Assembly: GCA_027310725.1 (NCBI GenBank)
Contig: DAIDAG010000077.1
Span: forward strand, 1 to 60,217
Length of the DNA: 60,217 nucleotides
From: Sideroxydans sp.
GTDB lineage: Bacteria; Pseudomonadota; Gammaproteobacteria; Burkholderiales; Gallionellaceae
Direction of reading: 5' to 3'
Shown: in pieces, positions 52,623 through 60,217 of the stretch
How the letters are laid out: each line of letters opens with the position of its first letter
How positions within the stretch are numbered: the stretch's first letter is position 1
The notes under the pieces: generated by a model
Database searches by the model: none
Told to the model about the DNA's origin: nothing
The model's input: the letters and a program-made list of their open reading frames with translations, nothing else
Position numbers and translations under genes: made by a program

Positions 52623-52847
52623 ATGAAAATACCGGCGCGTTACAGCAATCTGCTTTTCGGGGGCATGCTCTCCATCATCATGGTCACCATCATTTCGGGC
52701 ACGGTGACACTCATCAATCAGGGGTATGACCCGCAATTTTTCGCGCGCTGGTTCAGGGGGTTCATCACGGCGTGGCCTGTCGCCTTTCCTTCCGTGCTGG
52801 TGGTCGCGCCGTTCGTACGGCGCGTGGTAGGCAGGATCACCGCGTGA
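52623..52847 (+). CDS. DUF2798 small membrane protein
   Basis: A 74-residue two-helix protein (LLFGGMLSIIMVTIISGTVTLIN and WPVAFPSVLVVAPFVRRVV), with the GYDPQFFARWFRGFITAWPVAFP block that defines DUF2798. Function unknown. Its stop codon abuts the convergent dsbB stop codon directly (52847/52848). Confidence 0.85.
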   Translation: MKIPARYSNLLFGGMLSIIMVTIISGTVTLINQGYDPQFFARWFRGFITAWPVAFPSVLVVAPFVRRVVGRITA

Positions 52848-53351
52848 TCAGCGTTTTTTCCAGCCCGCCAGAATGGCAAACACGCCCAGCAACACGAACC
52901 AGACCAGCGACCATTCCGGGATGCCGAGGGTCAGGAATGTCCAGCCCTTCGCGGCACATTCGCCGGAGCCGTGCATCAACTCCTGCCATACTTCGGACAT
53001 CGGGAAGTGCTTCAGCATGAAATCCAGGCCGGGACCGCAGGCCGGAACCTGATCTGCGGGCAGGTGTTGTATCCAGATGTGACGCGAGGCGACTCCAACC
53101 CCGCCCAGCGCAACAAGCGCGATCAATACCGAATAGACTTTTGCGCCGACGCGTTTTGCATTGTGCAAAGCCGCAATAAAGAACAGCGCACCGATGGCGA
53201 TGAATATGACACGCTGCACCATGCACAACGGACACGGATCCTGGCGCAGCACATATTGCAGATAAAGCGCCGAGCAGAACAGGATGGCCACGATCAATGC
53301 GCCAGCCAGATACAGCCAGCGTTTGGAAATGCTGTCCCAGATTTTCAGCAT
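52848..53351 (-). CDS. dsbB: Disulfide bond formation protein B
   Basis: Reoxidises periplasmic DsbA and passes electrons to quinones. The 167-residue protein has four helices; the first periplasmic loop carries the redox pair in QDPCPLCMVQR, the second loop carries ACGPGLDFML and HGSGECAAKGW with the second cysteine pair. WVI-like WIQHLPADQVPACGPG and the final GIPEWSLVWFVLLGVFAIL helix complete the family pattern. Its upstream region is wholly occupied by a long inverted repeat. Confidence 0.94.
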   Translation of the reverse strand: MLKIWDSISKRWLYLAGALIVAILFCSALYLQYVLRQDPCPLCMVQRVIFIAIGALFFIAALHNAKRVGAKVYSVLIALVALGGVGVASRHIWIQHLPADQVPACGPGLDFMLKHFPMSEVWQELMHGSGECAAKGWTFLTLGIPEWSLVWFVLLGVFAILAGWKKR

Positions 53352-53592
53352 GGATACCTCGAAAAATTCAAAGTTCTAAGCAAGATAAGGCGTGAACAAA
53401 AAATTACGACGCGGCATATGCGGTCATGACACGGTGCGGCGGAGCCGTCTGGTGCGGGAATGACCGCGTGCGCCATCTCCCGCAAACGGCTGCTTCGCAG
53501 TAACGTGTCAATGGCGCATATGTAAGGAGTGATTTTTTGTGAGCAACGCAGTATTGCGACGAAATTTGGATTTTGCGAGGTATCCAGCATGT
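53346..53592. repeat. Long imperfect inverted repeat filling the dsbB-iscX gap
   Basis: The left outer segment GGATACCTCGAAAAATTCAA (from 53351) is mirrored by the complement ending near 53589 (TTGGATTTTGCGAGGTATCC). Further in, GTGAACAAAAAATTAC pairs with GTGATTTTTTGTGAGC, GCATATGCGGTCATGACACG with CGTGTCAATGGCGCATATG, and GAGCCGTCT/GCGGGA with TCCCGC/AACGGCT. Together they make a hairpin with arms of about 115 bases around a short loop. No coding frame fits. It resembles a MITE-type non-autonomous element and spans exactly from the dsbB start codon to the iscX stop. Confidence 0.7.
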
Positions 53593-53786
53593 CATTCCGC
53601 CTCGTCCATCCACGCAGTCTGAATGGCTTCCAGCACCTTCTCGCCGCCGCGGCTGTGATCGTCATCGAACCCGTCGAGATCGACGACAAAGTTATGCAGG
53701 TCGACAAAGCGCACCTTGCTCGGGTCGATGTCCGGATGTTTCTCAACCAGTGCGATCGCGATGTCGCGCACGTCTATCCATTTCAT
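53592..53786 (-). CDS. iscX: Fe-S assembly protein IscX
   Basis: A 64-residue acidic protein that binds IscS and may act as an iron-dependent regulator or adaptor in cluster assembly. It begins MKWIDVRDIAIALVEKHPDIDP and has the typical FVDLHNFVVDLDGFDDD and AWMDEAE ending. It overlaps fdx by four bases and is the last gene of the isc operon. Confidence 0.96.
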   Translation of the reverse strand: MKWIDVRDIAIALVEKHPDIDPSKVRFVDLHNFVVDLDGFDDDHSRGGEKVLEAIQTAWMDEAE

Positions 53787-54127
53787 TTCGAATGCCCCTC
53801 CTTCGCCATGTTGATGGTGTATTTGGGTATCTCGATCACCATATCCTCATTGCCGACGATGGCCTGGCAACTCAGTCGCGAGTTGGATTCCAGCCCCCAA
53901 GCCTTATCCAGCAGATCTTCCTCCTGGTCCGTTGCTTCCACCAGACTCTTGAAGCCTTCGCGCACGATGACGTGACAGGTGGTGCAGGCGCAGGATTTTT
54001 CGCAGGCGTGTTCGATCTCGATATTGTGCGCCAGCAACGCATCGCAGATGGACGTGCCGGGTTCGGCCTCGAACAACGCGCCCTTGGGGCACAACTCCAC
54101 ATGCGGCAAGACAATGATCTGGGTCAT
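53783..54127 (-). CDS. fdx: ISC-system 2Fe-2S ferredoxin
   Basis: A 114-residue adrenodoxin-type ferredoxin that supplies electrons for cluster assembly. Ligand cysteines are in HACEKSCACTTCHVIV (C-x5-C-x2-C pattern) and LSCQAIV, with a glutamate-rich helix EATDQEEDLLDKAWGLE between them. The ATG at 54127 follows the hscA stop at once; an open extension to 54169 lies within hscA. It overlaps iscX by four bases. Confidence 0.97.
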   Translation of the reverse strand: MTQIIVLPHVELCPKGALFEAEPGTSICDALLAHNIEIEHACEKSCACTTCHVIVREGFKSLVEATDQEEDLLDKAWGLESNSRLSCQAIVGNEDMVIEIPKYTINMAKEGHSK

Positions 54128-54128
54128 A

Positions 54129-55997
54129 TCAGTCCTCAAGCTCCGATAGTTTGTGCCCGGCCAGGGCATGTTTCACGCTTTTATCCATACGGAGTTGTGC
54201 GAATTCGGTGGAAGCCGAGTTTAATGCCTCTACAGCACGTTTGATAGTCTGCTGATCGTCTCTCTCAAGCACCTCGCGCAATGCATCCATGCTGCTGCGG
54301 ATGCGCGCCTGCGAGACTTCATCCAGCAACGCGTCGCCATCCTCTTGCAGGGCGTTTCCCACAGCCTCCAGCAATTGTGCCGCTTCGGTCTGCAATTCGC
54401 GCAATGCGCGGGCGACCATGTCATCGCGTGCATGCCGGGTTGAGTCCTGCAGCATGCGGGTGATTTCCTCATCGCTCAGACCATAGGAGGGTTTCACCAC
54501 GATGCCAGCTTCCGTTCCGCTGGCCATCTCCCGCGCCGAGACGCTGAGCAGACCGTCGGCATCCACCTGGAAGGTGACACGGATGCGTGCCGAACCGGCC
54601 ACCATGGGCGGGATGCCACGCAGCTCGAATTTCGCCAGAGAACGGCAATCGCTCACCAGTTCGCGCTCACCCTGCACCACGTGGATGCTCATCGCGGTCT
54701 GTCCGTCCTTGTAGGTCGTGAATTCCTGCGCGCGCGCATTGGGTATCGTGCTGTTGCGCGGGATGATCTTCTCCACCAGCCCGCCCATGGTTTCGATGCC
54801 CAGGCTGAGCGGGATCACATCCAGCAACAGCCACTCGTCCGCACTGCGATTACCGGCCAGCACGTTCGCCTGAATGGCGGCACCCAAGGCCACGACTTTA
54901 TCAGGATCCAGATTGTTCAGCGGTGCCTGTCCGAAGAACTCGCCCACCGCATGTTGCACCTGCGGCATGCGGGTGGAGCCGCCCACCATGACGACACCCT
55001 TGATGTCCTCGACTTTCAGTTTTGCATCGCGCAAAGCGCGGCGTGTCGCCTGCAGGGTGCGGGCAACGAGATTCTGCGTCATATCGTAGAACGCCTCGCG
55101 CTTGAGCGTCAGGTCGACCAGGTCGCCGCCGCCCAATATCGCGGTGATCTTCGCCTGCGGATACTCGGTAAGTTGCTCTTTGGCGGTGCGTGCATTCGTG
55201 AGCAACAGGCGCGTGTCATGCGCGCTCAGGGCAGATATGCCGCCGTTTTCCAGCATCCAGCAGTAGATGCGGTGGTCGAAGTCGTCGCCGCCCAGCGCCG
55301 AATCGCCATTGGTGGACAGCACTTCGAACACGCCTTTGGAAAGCCGCAGGATGGAAATATCAAAGGTGCCGCCGCCCAGGTCGAACACCGCATAAACGCC
55401 TTCGGCGGCATTATCCAGGCCGTATGCGATGGCTGCGGCGGTGGGTTCGTTCAGGAGGCGCAGCACGTTGAGTCCGGCAAGTCTGGCGGCATCCTTGGTG
55501 GCCTGGCGCTGCGCATCGTCAAAATAGGCGGGCACGGTGATCACGGCACCGACCAGTTCGCCGCCCAGCGAAAGTTCCGCGCGCTCGCGCAATACCTTGA
55601 GTATCTCGGCCGAGACTTCTACCGGGCTCTTGGCACCCGAGACGGTGCGCAATTGCAGCATGCCGGGCGCATCGACGAAGCGATAGGGCAGGTTGCCGAC
55701 TTCGCCGACATCTTTCAGCCCGCGCCCCATGAAGCGCTTTACCGAAACGATCGTGTTTTGCGGGTCTTCACTCTGCACGGCCTGCGCCGCATGGCCGACC
55801 TGGACGCTGCCGTCAGCCGTGTACCGCACTACCGAGGGCAGCAATGCGCAACCTTCGATATCATTCAGCACGGTACTGATGCCGTTTCGCACGGTTGCCA
55901 CCAGGGAATTGGTCGTGCCGAGGTCAATACCGACCGCCAGCCGGTGTTCGTGGGGAGCGGCGCTGAGGCCGGGTTCTGCGATCTGCAACAGTGCCAT
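54129..55997 (-). CDS. hscA: Fe-S assembly chaperone HscA
   Basis: A specialised Hsp70 of 622 residues that releases clusters from IscU with the help of HscB. The ATPase domain has [13 protein letters not shown], the phosphate-2 segment [15 protein letters not shown] and the adenosine motif [14 protein letters not shown]. The substrate domain follows ([24 protein letters not shown], then the [24 protein letters not shown] strand set), and a helical lid ends in [14 protein letters not shown]. One base separates it from fdx; it follows hscB after two bases. Confidence 0.97.
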   Translation of the reverse strand: MALLQIAEPGLSAAPHEHRLAVGIDLGTTNSLVATVRNGISTVLNDIEGCALLPSVVRYTADGSVQVGHAAQAVQSEDPQNTIVSVKRFMGRGLKDVGEVGNLPYRFVDAPGMLQLRTVSGAKSPVEVSAEILKVLRERAELSLGGELVGAVITVPAYFDDAQRQATKDAARLAGLNVLRLLNEPTAAAIAYGLDNAAEGVYAVFDLGGGTFDISILRLSKGVFEVLSTNGDSALGGDDFDHRIYCWMLENGGISALSAHDTRLLLTNARTAKEQLTEYPQAKITAILGGGDLVDLTLKREAFYDMTQNLVARTLQATRRALRDAKLKVEDIKGVVMVGGSTRMPQVQHAVGEFFGQAPLNNLDPDKVVALGAAIQANVLAGNRSADEWLLLDVIPLSLGIETMGGLVEKIIPRNSTIPNARAQEFTTYKDGQTAMSIHVVQGERELVSDCRSLAKFELRGIPPMVAGSARIRVTFQVDADGLLSVSAREMASGTEAGIVVKPSYGLSDEEITRMLQDSTRHARDDMVARALRELQTEAAQLLEAVGNALQEDGDALLDEVSQARIRSSMDALREVLERDDQQTIKRAVEALNSASTEFAQLRMDKSVKHALAGHKLSELED

Positions 55998-55999
55998 TT

Positions 56000-56542
56000 T
56001 TAAGAATCTAATTCGTCGAATGCGGAGCCGATTTCTTCCGCCAGTTTCTCAAGAAATTTGAGCTTGCGCACTATACCGGAAGCCGCCGCGTAATCGCGAG
56101 TGTCGTCGATATCAATGCTGAGTTGTTGTTGCAAAATCCGCACTTCATGCTGCATGCGCTGTTCCAGCTCATCCAGCGCCGAGGTGTCCTTTGCCTGTTT
56201 CGCGGCTTCCAGCGCTTCGCGCCATTCCATCTGCTGCATCAGGAAATCGACAGGCATCGCGGTATTGCTTTCTTCCTGCGTATCCACCCCATGCTGAAGC
56301 AACAGGTAGCGCGCGCGATTCAGGGGGCTGCGCAGAGTCTGATACCCTTCATTCACGCGCGTCGCCCATTGCATGGAAAGGCGGCGCTCCGCATCGGAGA
56401 GATGGGCGAATTTATCCGGATGGACTTGCGCCTGCAGCCCAAGGAAACTCCGCTCCAGCGCGGCGCTATCGATTTTGAATACTGCTGGAAGGTTGAAGAG
56501 CTGGAAGAAGTCCTGCTGAAAATCCGAGTTAAGGATATCCAT
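56000..56542 (-). CDS. hscB: Fe-S assembly co-chaperone HscB
   Basis: A 180-residue J-domain protein that stimulates HscA and brings IscU to it. The J-domain (residues about 1-75) has [15 protein letters not shown] and the HPDKF motif, followed by [34 protein letters not shown]. The C-terminal three-helix part binds IscU. The ATG at 56542 shares one base with the iscA stop (TGATG); an open extension to 56572 lies within iscA. Confidence 0.96.
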   Translation of the reverse strand: MDILNSDFQQDFFQLFNLPAVFKIDSAALERSFLGLQAQVHPDKFAHLSDAERRLSMQWATRVNEGYQTLRSPLNRARYLLLQHGVDTQEESNTAMPVDFLMQQMEWREALEAAKQAKDTSALDELEQRMQHEVRILQQQLSIDIDDTRDYAAASGIVRKLKFLEKLAEEIGSAFDELDS

Positions 56543-56865
56543 CAAACCTTGAAACTTTCCCCGCAACCGCAAGCATCCTTGACATTCGGATTGTTGAACT
56601 TGAAGCCTTCGTTCAAACCCTCGCGTGTGTAATCCAGCTCCATGCCGTCGATGTAAGGCAGGCTGTGCTGATCCACCAGGACCGTTACACCATTGCTGAC
56701 GAATTTCAAGTCTTCGCTATCCACGGCATCGGCGAACTCCAGCTTGTAAGCCATGCCGGAGCAACCGCTGGTGCGCACGCCTAGGCGCAGTCCGACGCCT
56801 TTGCCGCGCTTGGCCAGGAAATTCTGCACATGTTTCGCCGCATTTTCTGTCAACGAGATCGTCAT
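56542..56865 (-). CDS. iscA: A-type Fe-S carrier IscA
   Basis: A 107-residue carrier that binds iron or clusters through three conserved cysteines: one in [15 protein letters not shown] (near 35) and two in DACGCGESF close to the C-terminus. The [13 protein letters not shown]-like segment [33 protein letters not shown] is typical. It follows iscU after 13 bases. Confidence 0.96.
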   Translation of the reverse strand: MTISLTENAAKHVQNFLAKRGKGVGLRLGVRTSGCSGMAYKLEFADAVDSEDLKFVSNGVTVLVDQHSLPYIDGMELDYTREGLNEGFKFNNPNVKDACGCGESFKV

Positions 56866-56878
56866 TTCGTTTCCCTAT

Positions 56879-57295
56879 TTATTTATTGCCGTTACAAGCC
56901 GCGGTCTCCACCGTTGCGCCATGTTTGGCTTTGTAGTCCGCCACGGCCGCCTTGATCGCATCTTCAGCCAGAATGGAGCAGTGTATCTTCACCGGCGGCA
57001 ACGCCAATTCTTCGGCGATGTGCGTGTTCTTGATCCCCAATGCTTGGTCCACCGTCTTGCCCTTGACCCATTCGGTGACCAGCGAACTGGAAGCGATCGC
57101 GGAACCGCAACCGTATGTCTTGAACTTCGCATCTTCGATGATGCCGTCCTTGCCCACTTTGATCTGCAGCTTCATCACGTCGCCGCATGCCGGAGCGCCA
57201 ACCATGCCGGTGCCCACGTAGTCGTCTTCCTTGTCCAGGGAACCAACGTTGCGGGGATTTTCGTAGTGATCCAATACCTTATTGCTGTAAGCCAT
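56879..57295 (-). CDS. iscU: Fe-S cluster scaffold IscU
   Basis: The scaffold on which IscS builds 2Fe-2S clusters. At 138 residues it is about ten longer than the usual IscU, because of a C-terminal tail (AKHGATVETAACNGNK). The ligands are in GAPACGDVM, FKTYGCGSAIASSSLVTEW and KIHCSILAEDAI; the HscA recognition motif LPPVK is present near residue 100. The acidic residue after the first cysteine (C-G-D) is intact. It follows iscS after 89 bases that hold a GGATxC-rich repeat. Confidence 0.97.
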   Translation of the reverse strand: MAYSNKVLDHYENPRNVGSLDKEDDYVGTGMVGAPACGDVMKLQIKVGKDGIIEDAKFKTYGCGSAIASSSLVTEWVKGKTVDQALGIKNTHIAEELALPPVKIHCSILAEDAIKAAVADYKAKHGATVETAACNGNK

Positions 57296-57384
57296 AAATT
57301 TCTCCTAGGATTCAGGATACTGGATAAAGGATTCGGTAATACCAGCTTGGCTGTATCCCGTATCCTGCATCCCGCAACCTGCTT

Positions 57385-58599
57385 TTAATGTGCGGCCCAT
57401 TGCACTGAATTCAAATCCACTCCGTCTTTGAACATCTCCCACAAAGGAGAGAGGTCGCGAAGTTTGGCAATCTTTTCCTGCAATAGTTTCACTGCAAAAT
57501 CCACCTCTTCTACAGTGGTGAATCTCCCCACAGTGAAACGAATGGAGCTGTGCGCCAGTTCGTCGTTGCGTCCCAAGGCGCGCAATACGTATGATGGCTC
57601 CAGGCTGGCGGAAGTACAAGCCGAGCCGCTGGAGACCGCGATGTCTTTCACCGCCATGATGAGCGATTCGCCTTCGACGAAGTTGAAGCTCACATTGAGG
57701 TTGTGCGGCACACGCTGCTCCATGTCGCCGTTGAGGTAAACCTCTTCCATGCCGGACAGGCCTTTCCACAACCGGTCGCGCAACATGCGCACGCGTTCGT
57801 TCTCGGTCGCCATCTCCATTTTGGCGATGTGGAATGCCTCGCCCATGCCGACGATCTGGTGAGTCGCCAGCGTGCCCGAGCGGAAACCGCGTTCGTGCCC
57901 GCCGCCGTGCATCTGGGCTTCCAGACGGACGCGTGGTTTGCGGCGCACATACAGCGCACCGATGCCTTTCGGGCCGTAGGTCTTGTGTGCCGAAAAGCTC
58001 ATCAGGTCTACCTTGAGCTTTTGCAGATCGATCACCACTTTGCCGGTCGCCTGCGCCGCGTCGACATGGAACAGGATGCCGCGCTCGCGGCATATCTCGC
58101 CGATTGCGGCGATGTCCTGGATCACGCCGATCTCGTTGTTCACATACATCACCGAAACGATGACGGTGTCGGGACGCAATGCAGCCTTGAGCTTCTCCAG
58201 ATCGATCAGGCCGTTCGGTTCCGGATCGAGGTAGGTAGCGCTAAAACCCTGACGTTCCAGTTCACGCACCGTATCCAGCACAGCCTTGTGTTCGGTCTGC
58301 ACCGTGACGATATGCTTGCCTTTGTCCGCGTAGAAGTTCGCCGCGCCCTTGAGGGCAAGATTGTTGGATTCGGTCGCACCCGATGTCCACACGATCTCTT
58401 TCGGATCGGCGTTGACCAGCGCCGCAACCTGGTCGCGGGCCCGTTCCACCGCCTCGTCCGCGACCCAGCCAAAGGAATGCGAGCGCGAAGCGGGATTGCC
58501 GAATTTCTCGGTCAGATACGGAATCATCGCCGCGGCCACGCGCGGATCGACCGGCGTGGTTGCGGAATAATCCATGTAGATAGGCAGGTGCAACGTCAT
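57385..58599 (-). CDS. iscS: Cysteine desulfurase IscS
   Basis: A 404-residue PLP enzyme that takes sulfur from cysteine for clusters and thio-modified tRNAs. It begins with [15 protein letters not shown], has TSGATESNN for the cofactor phosphate, the PLP lysine in [23 protein letters not shown], and the mobile active-site cysteine in [21 protein letters not shown]. The C-terminal region [19 protein letters not shown] and the closing [21 protein letters not shown], which binds IscU, are complete. It follows iscR by 122 bases. Confidence 0.98.
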   Translation of the reverse strand: MTLHLPIYMDYSATTPVDPRVAAAMIPYLTEKFGNPASRSHSFGWVADEAVERARDQVAALVNADPKEIVWTSGATESNNLALKGAANFYADKGKHIVTVQTEHKAVLDTVRELERQGFSATYLDPEPNGLIDLEKLKAALRPDTVIVSVMYVNNEIGVIQDIAAIGEICRERGILFHVDAAQATGKVVIDLQKLKVDLMSFSAHKTYGPKGIGALYVRRKPRVRLEAQMHGGGHERGFRSGTLATHQIVGMGEAFHIAKMEMATENERVRMLRDRLWKGLSGMEEVYLNGDMEQRVPHNLNVSFNFVEGESLIMAVKDIAVSSGSACTSASLEPSYVLRALGRNDELAHSSIRFTVGRFTTVEEVDFAVKLLQEKIAKLRDLSPLWEMFKDGVDLNSVQWAAH

Positions 58600-58721
58600 T
58601 TCATCTTCTCCTAATAACCAGCTACTAGCCCGGCGTTAACCAACGACTTGTTGGCGCAGTTTGCCAACTTGATCAGATGGCGATGCAAAACCTTTGCCGG
58701 GCAGTCAGACAACCTGTTGTT

Positions 58722-59195
58722 TCAAGCGGTCACGCGCGATGAGGTATCGCTTTTCGCCATCATGATGGGAGACACATCGGAAGCACCGGCTTTGCTCTGT
58801 CCATCCACCAGTTGCTGCAGATTGATCTTGCCCAGATATTCATGGATCGACTCGTTCAGGCCGAACCACAAGTCATGTGTCATACAAGGTTTGCCGTTAT
58901 CGCAATTGCCTTTCGTTCCGCAACTTGTGGCATCCAGCGCCTCATCCACGGCAGTGATGATATCAACCATGGAGATCTTGTTCGCGGGACGCGCCAGACA
59001 ATAGCCGCCGCCCGGGCCGCGCACACTGGCCACCACATTATTCCTGCGCAACTTGCCGAACAACTGCTCCAGATAAGAGAGCGATATCTTCTGGCGCTCG
59101 CTGATGCCTGCCAATGTCACAGGACCTTTTCCGCCACGCATTGCCAGATCGACCATTGCCGTTACTGCAAACCGCCCTTTGGTTGTGAGTCTCAT
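58722..59195 (-). CDS. iscR: Fe-S cluster-sensing repressor IscR
   Basis: A 157-residue Rrf2-family regulator. The winged helix (MRLTTKGRFAVTAMVDLAM, then KISLSYLEQLFGKLRRNNVVASVRGPGGGYCLAR) binds DNA, and C92, C98 and C104 with H107 hold the 2Fe-2S cluster. With a cluster it represses the isc operon; without one it activates other targets. It heads iscRSUA-hscBA-fdx-iscX, and a matching binding site is found just upstream, overlapping the cysE end. Confidence 0.97.
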   Translation of the reverse strand: MRLTTKGRFAVTAMVDLAMRGGKGPVTLAGISERQKISLSYLEQLFGKLRRNNVVASVRGPGGGYCLARPANKISMVDIITAVDEALDATSCGTKGNCDNGKPCMTHDLWFGLNESIHEYLGKINLQQLVDGQSKAGASDVSPIMMAKSDTSSRVTA

Positions 59196-59271
59196 AACTT
59201 TCCCCTATTTTCAAATATTCAAACAAGACGGACGAACAGCTGTCCCCTTAATCCCTGTAAAACTTACGGAC

Positions 59272-59304
59272 ATCATAGAATACCCGATTCTTTTAATCAA
59301 CAAT
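59272..59304 (-). promoter_or_regulatory. isc operon promoter with IscR type-1-like site
   Basis: Read on the minus strand, TTGATT (59295-59300) and TATGAT (59272-59277) are 17 bases apart, a good sigma-70 promoter 77-82 bases ahead of iscR. A 25-base element (59280-59304), ATTGTTGATTAAAA followed by GAATCGGGTAT, matches the E. coli IscR type-1 consensus at 21 of 25 positions by my count and covers the -35 and spacer, as expected for repression by cluster-bound IscR. The site runs into the last four codons of cysE (stop at 59293). Confidence 0.75.
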
Positions 59305-60024
59305 TTTATTCAAATGTCTCGGATCGAACTTTTCGGCGGTCGCCCGCTCTTCTTCCACGCGCACACCCATCTTTTCCAGTTGCTGCAGGATAAACTCTAT
59401 GCGCTGATCCACCGTGACGCTATGTCCCAGCAGACCATGGATAGCTTTTGAAAGCGGGTCATCCTTGTCGTTTCCTACACCGTAGGCATTGAATCCAGAG
59501 GAAATTTTCTTTTCCTCATCCAGGATTCGGGCCGGAATACCCGCAGCCGTGGCACCTGCCGGCACATCCTTCACCACCACCGCGTTGGAACCGATCTTCG
59601 CCCCGTTGCCGATATGGATGGGGCCGAGCACCTTCGCTCCCGCCCCGATCACCACGCCATTACCCAGGGTCGGATGGCGTTTCCCTTCCTTCCACGAGGT
59701 CCCTCCCAGGGTCACGCCGTGATACATGGTCACGTCGTCGCCGATCTCGGCGGTCTCGCCGATCACCACGCCCATGCCATGATCGATGAAGAACCGCCGC
59801 CCGATGGTCGCGCCCGGATGGATCTCGATGCCGGTGAGCCAGCGCGCGAAATGCGAGATGAAACGTGCCAGCCATTTCAGCCCCATGTGCCACAGCGTGT
59901 TGGACAGGCGATGGAATATGCGTGCGTGCAGGCCGGGGTAGCAGGTGATCACCTCGAAGGTGGTGCGTGCCGCGGGATCGCGGTCGAATACGCTGCTGAT
60001 ATCTTCTCTAATGTTTTTGAACAT
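59293..60024 (-). CDS. cysE: Serine O-acetyltransferase
   Basis: Acetylates serine to start cysteine synthesis. About 243 residues: an N-terminal helical domain ([32 protein letters not shown]) and a left-handed beta-helix of hexapeptide repeats ([43 protein letters not shown]) with the catalytic D-H pair in FIDHG and YHGVTLGG. The start is taken as ATG 60024 behind GGAAGAG rather than 60042. It overlaps the trmJ 3' end by 17 bases. Cysteine made here is the substrate of IscS, so the neighbourhood is metabolically coherent. Confidence 0.95.
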   Translation of the reverse strand: MFKNIREDISSVFDRDPAARTTFEVITCYPGLHARIFHRLSNTLWHMGLKWLARFISHFARWLTGIEIHPGATIGRRFFIDHGMGVVIGETAEIGDDVTMYHGVTLGGTSWKEGKRHPTLGNGVVIGAGAKVLGPIHIGNGAKIGSNAVVVKDVPAGATAAGIPARILDEEKKISSGFNAYGVGNDKDDPLSKAIHGLLGHSVTVDQRIEFILQQLEKMGVRVEEERATAEKFDPRHLNKIVD

Positions 60025-60217
60025 CTGGATGCTCTTCCGCATAGCGTCTTTTCAGACGGGCATTGTACTCGGTTGCCACAGTCAGCATACCGCGCAGGAT
60101 GTTGATCTCCTCATCCTCCAGACGGGTACGCGAGTACAGGCGGCGCAGGCGCTGCATCAGCCGCGCCGGGTTCTGCGTGGTGAAGAAACCGATCTCGAAC
60201 AGGGTCTTTTCCAGATG
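60008..60217 (-). CDS. trmJ: tRNA (cytidine/uridine-2'-O-)-methyltransferase TrmJ, C-terminal part
   Basis: The frame is open from the window edge and ends TAG at 60008-60010, giving the last 69 residues. They read [20 protein letters not shown], then [20 protein letters not shown] and [20 protein letters not shown], which is the C-terminal helical tail of TrmJ (dimerisation and tRNA contact). The SPOUT catalytic domain lies outside. The order trmJ-cysE-iscR is common in Betaproteobacteria and supports the call. It overlaps cysE by 17 bases. Confidence 0.9.
   Translation of the reverse strand, partial: HLEKTLFEIGFFTTQNPARLMQRLRRLYSRTRLEDEEINILRGMLTVATEYNARLKRRYAEEHPDVQKH

Overview
The window is bacterial chromosome with compact, GC-rich housekeeping operons typical of Betaproteobacteria. 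Gene content and order (alaA-hom-thrC, ispD-ispF-tsaB-rimI-udg, trmJ-cysE-iscRSUA-hscBA-fdx-iscX, adenosylcobalamin-dependent nrdJ, many GGDEF/PAS proteins) fit Nitrosomonadales, perhaps Gallionellaceae (Sideroxydans/Gallionella type). The placement is inferred from gene content and was not checked by a search.

Layout. 1-3,560: accessory, the 3' end of an IS30-family transposase and a large lower-GC lipoprotein with YW-type propeller repeats. 3,568-9,046 (minus): threonine and alanine metabolism (alaA, GNAT, hom, thrC, AEC permease). 9,169-14,074 (plus): Mth938-like protein, MoxR ATPase, DUF58 and transglutaminase operon, queD. 14,078-18,348 (minus): two c-di-GMP proteins, the larger one coupled to the udg-rimI-tsaB-ispF-ispD run (to 21,495). 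21,566-25,048: mfd, which carries an in-frame palindromic element. 25,080-26,684: low-GC OLD-family ATPase/TOPRIM gene, a likely defence islet. 26,783-31,229: small regulator, Cache-HAMP sensor stub, C-S lyase, serB, and a membrane protein with a lectin-like domain. 31,633-34,755: nrdJ behind two NrdR-like boxes.

34,784-40,192 is the most unusual part. It is bounded by inverted arrays of an 18-bp motif, CACCATAAAGCGCTAGTT, each array ending in TGT/ACA. One array has three tightly packed sites and the other four widely spaced sites, the asymmetric architecture of Tn7-family ends. The tight end lies 28 bp past the nrdJ stop codon, as the Tn7 right end lies just past glmS. No tnsA, tnsB or tnsC is seen inside. 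The interior holds a small HTH protein, a membrane protein, a radical SAM/SPASM enzyme with a tiny overlapping ORF, a scrap yard of gene pieces (glyA 3' end, an adk-like 5' start, a deleted IS3 orfA, an IS3 OrfB fused to a tyrosine-recombinase C-terminus) and a lipoprotein. I read it as a non-autonomous or decayed Tn7-like element.

40,478-53,351: small envelope proteins, opgH-opgD for osmoregulated periplasmic glucans, a NitT/TauT-type ABC importer, an AEC permease, an RhlE-type helicase, a flavoprotein, cytochrome b561, SirB2 and DUF2798 membrane proteins, and dsbB. A long imperfect inverted repeat fills the dsbB-iscX gap. 53,592-60,217 (minus): the complete ISC iron-sulfur operon, preceded by cysE and the 3' end of trmJ, with a well-formed promoter overlapped by an IscR type-1-like site at the end of cysE.
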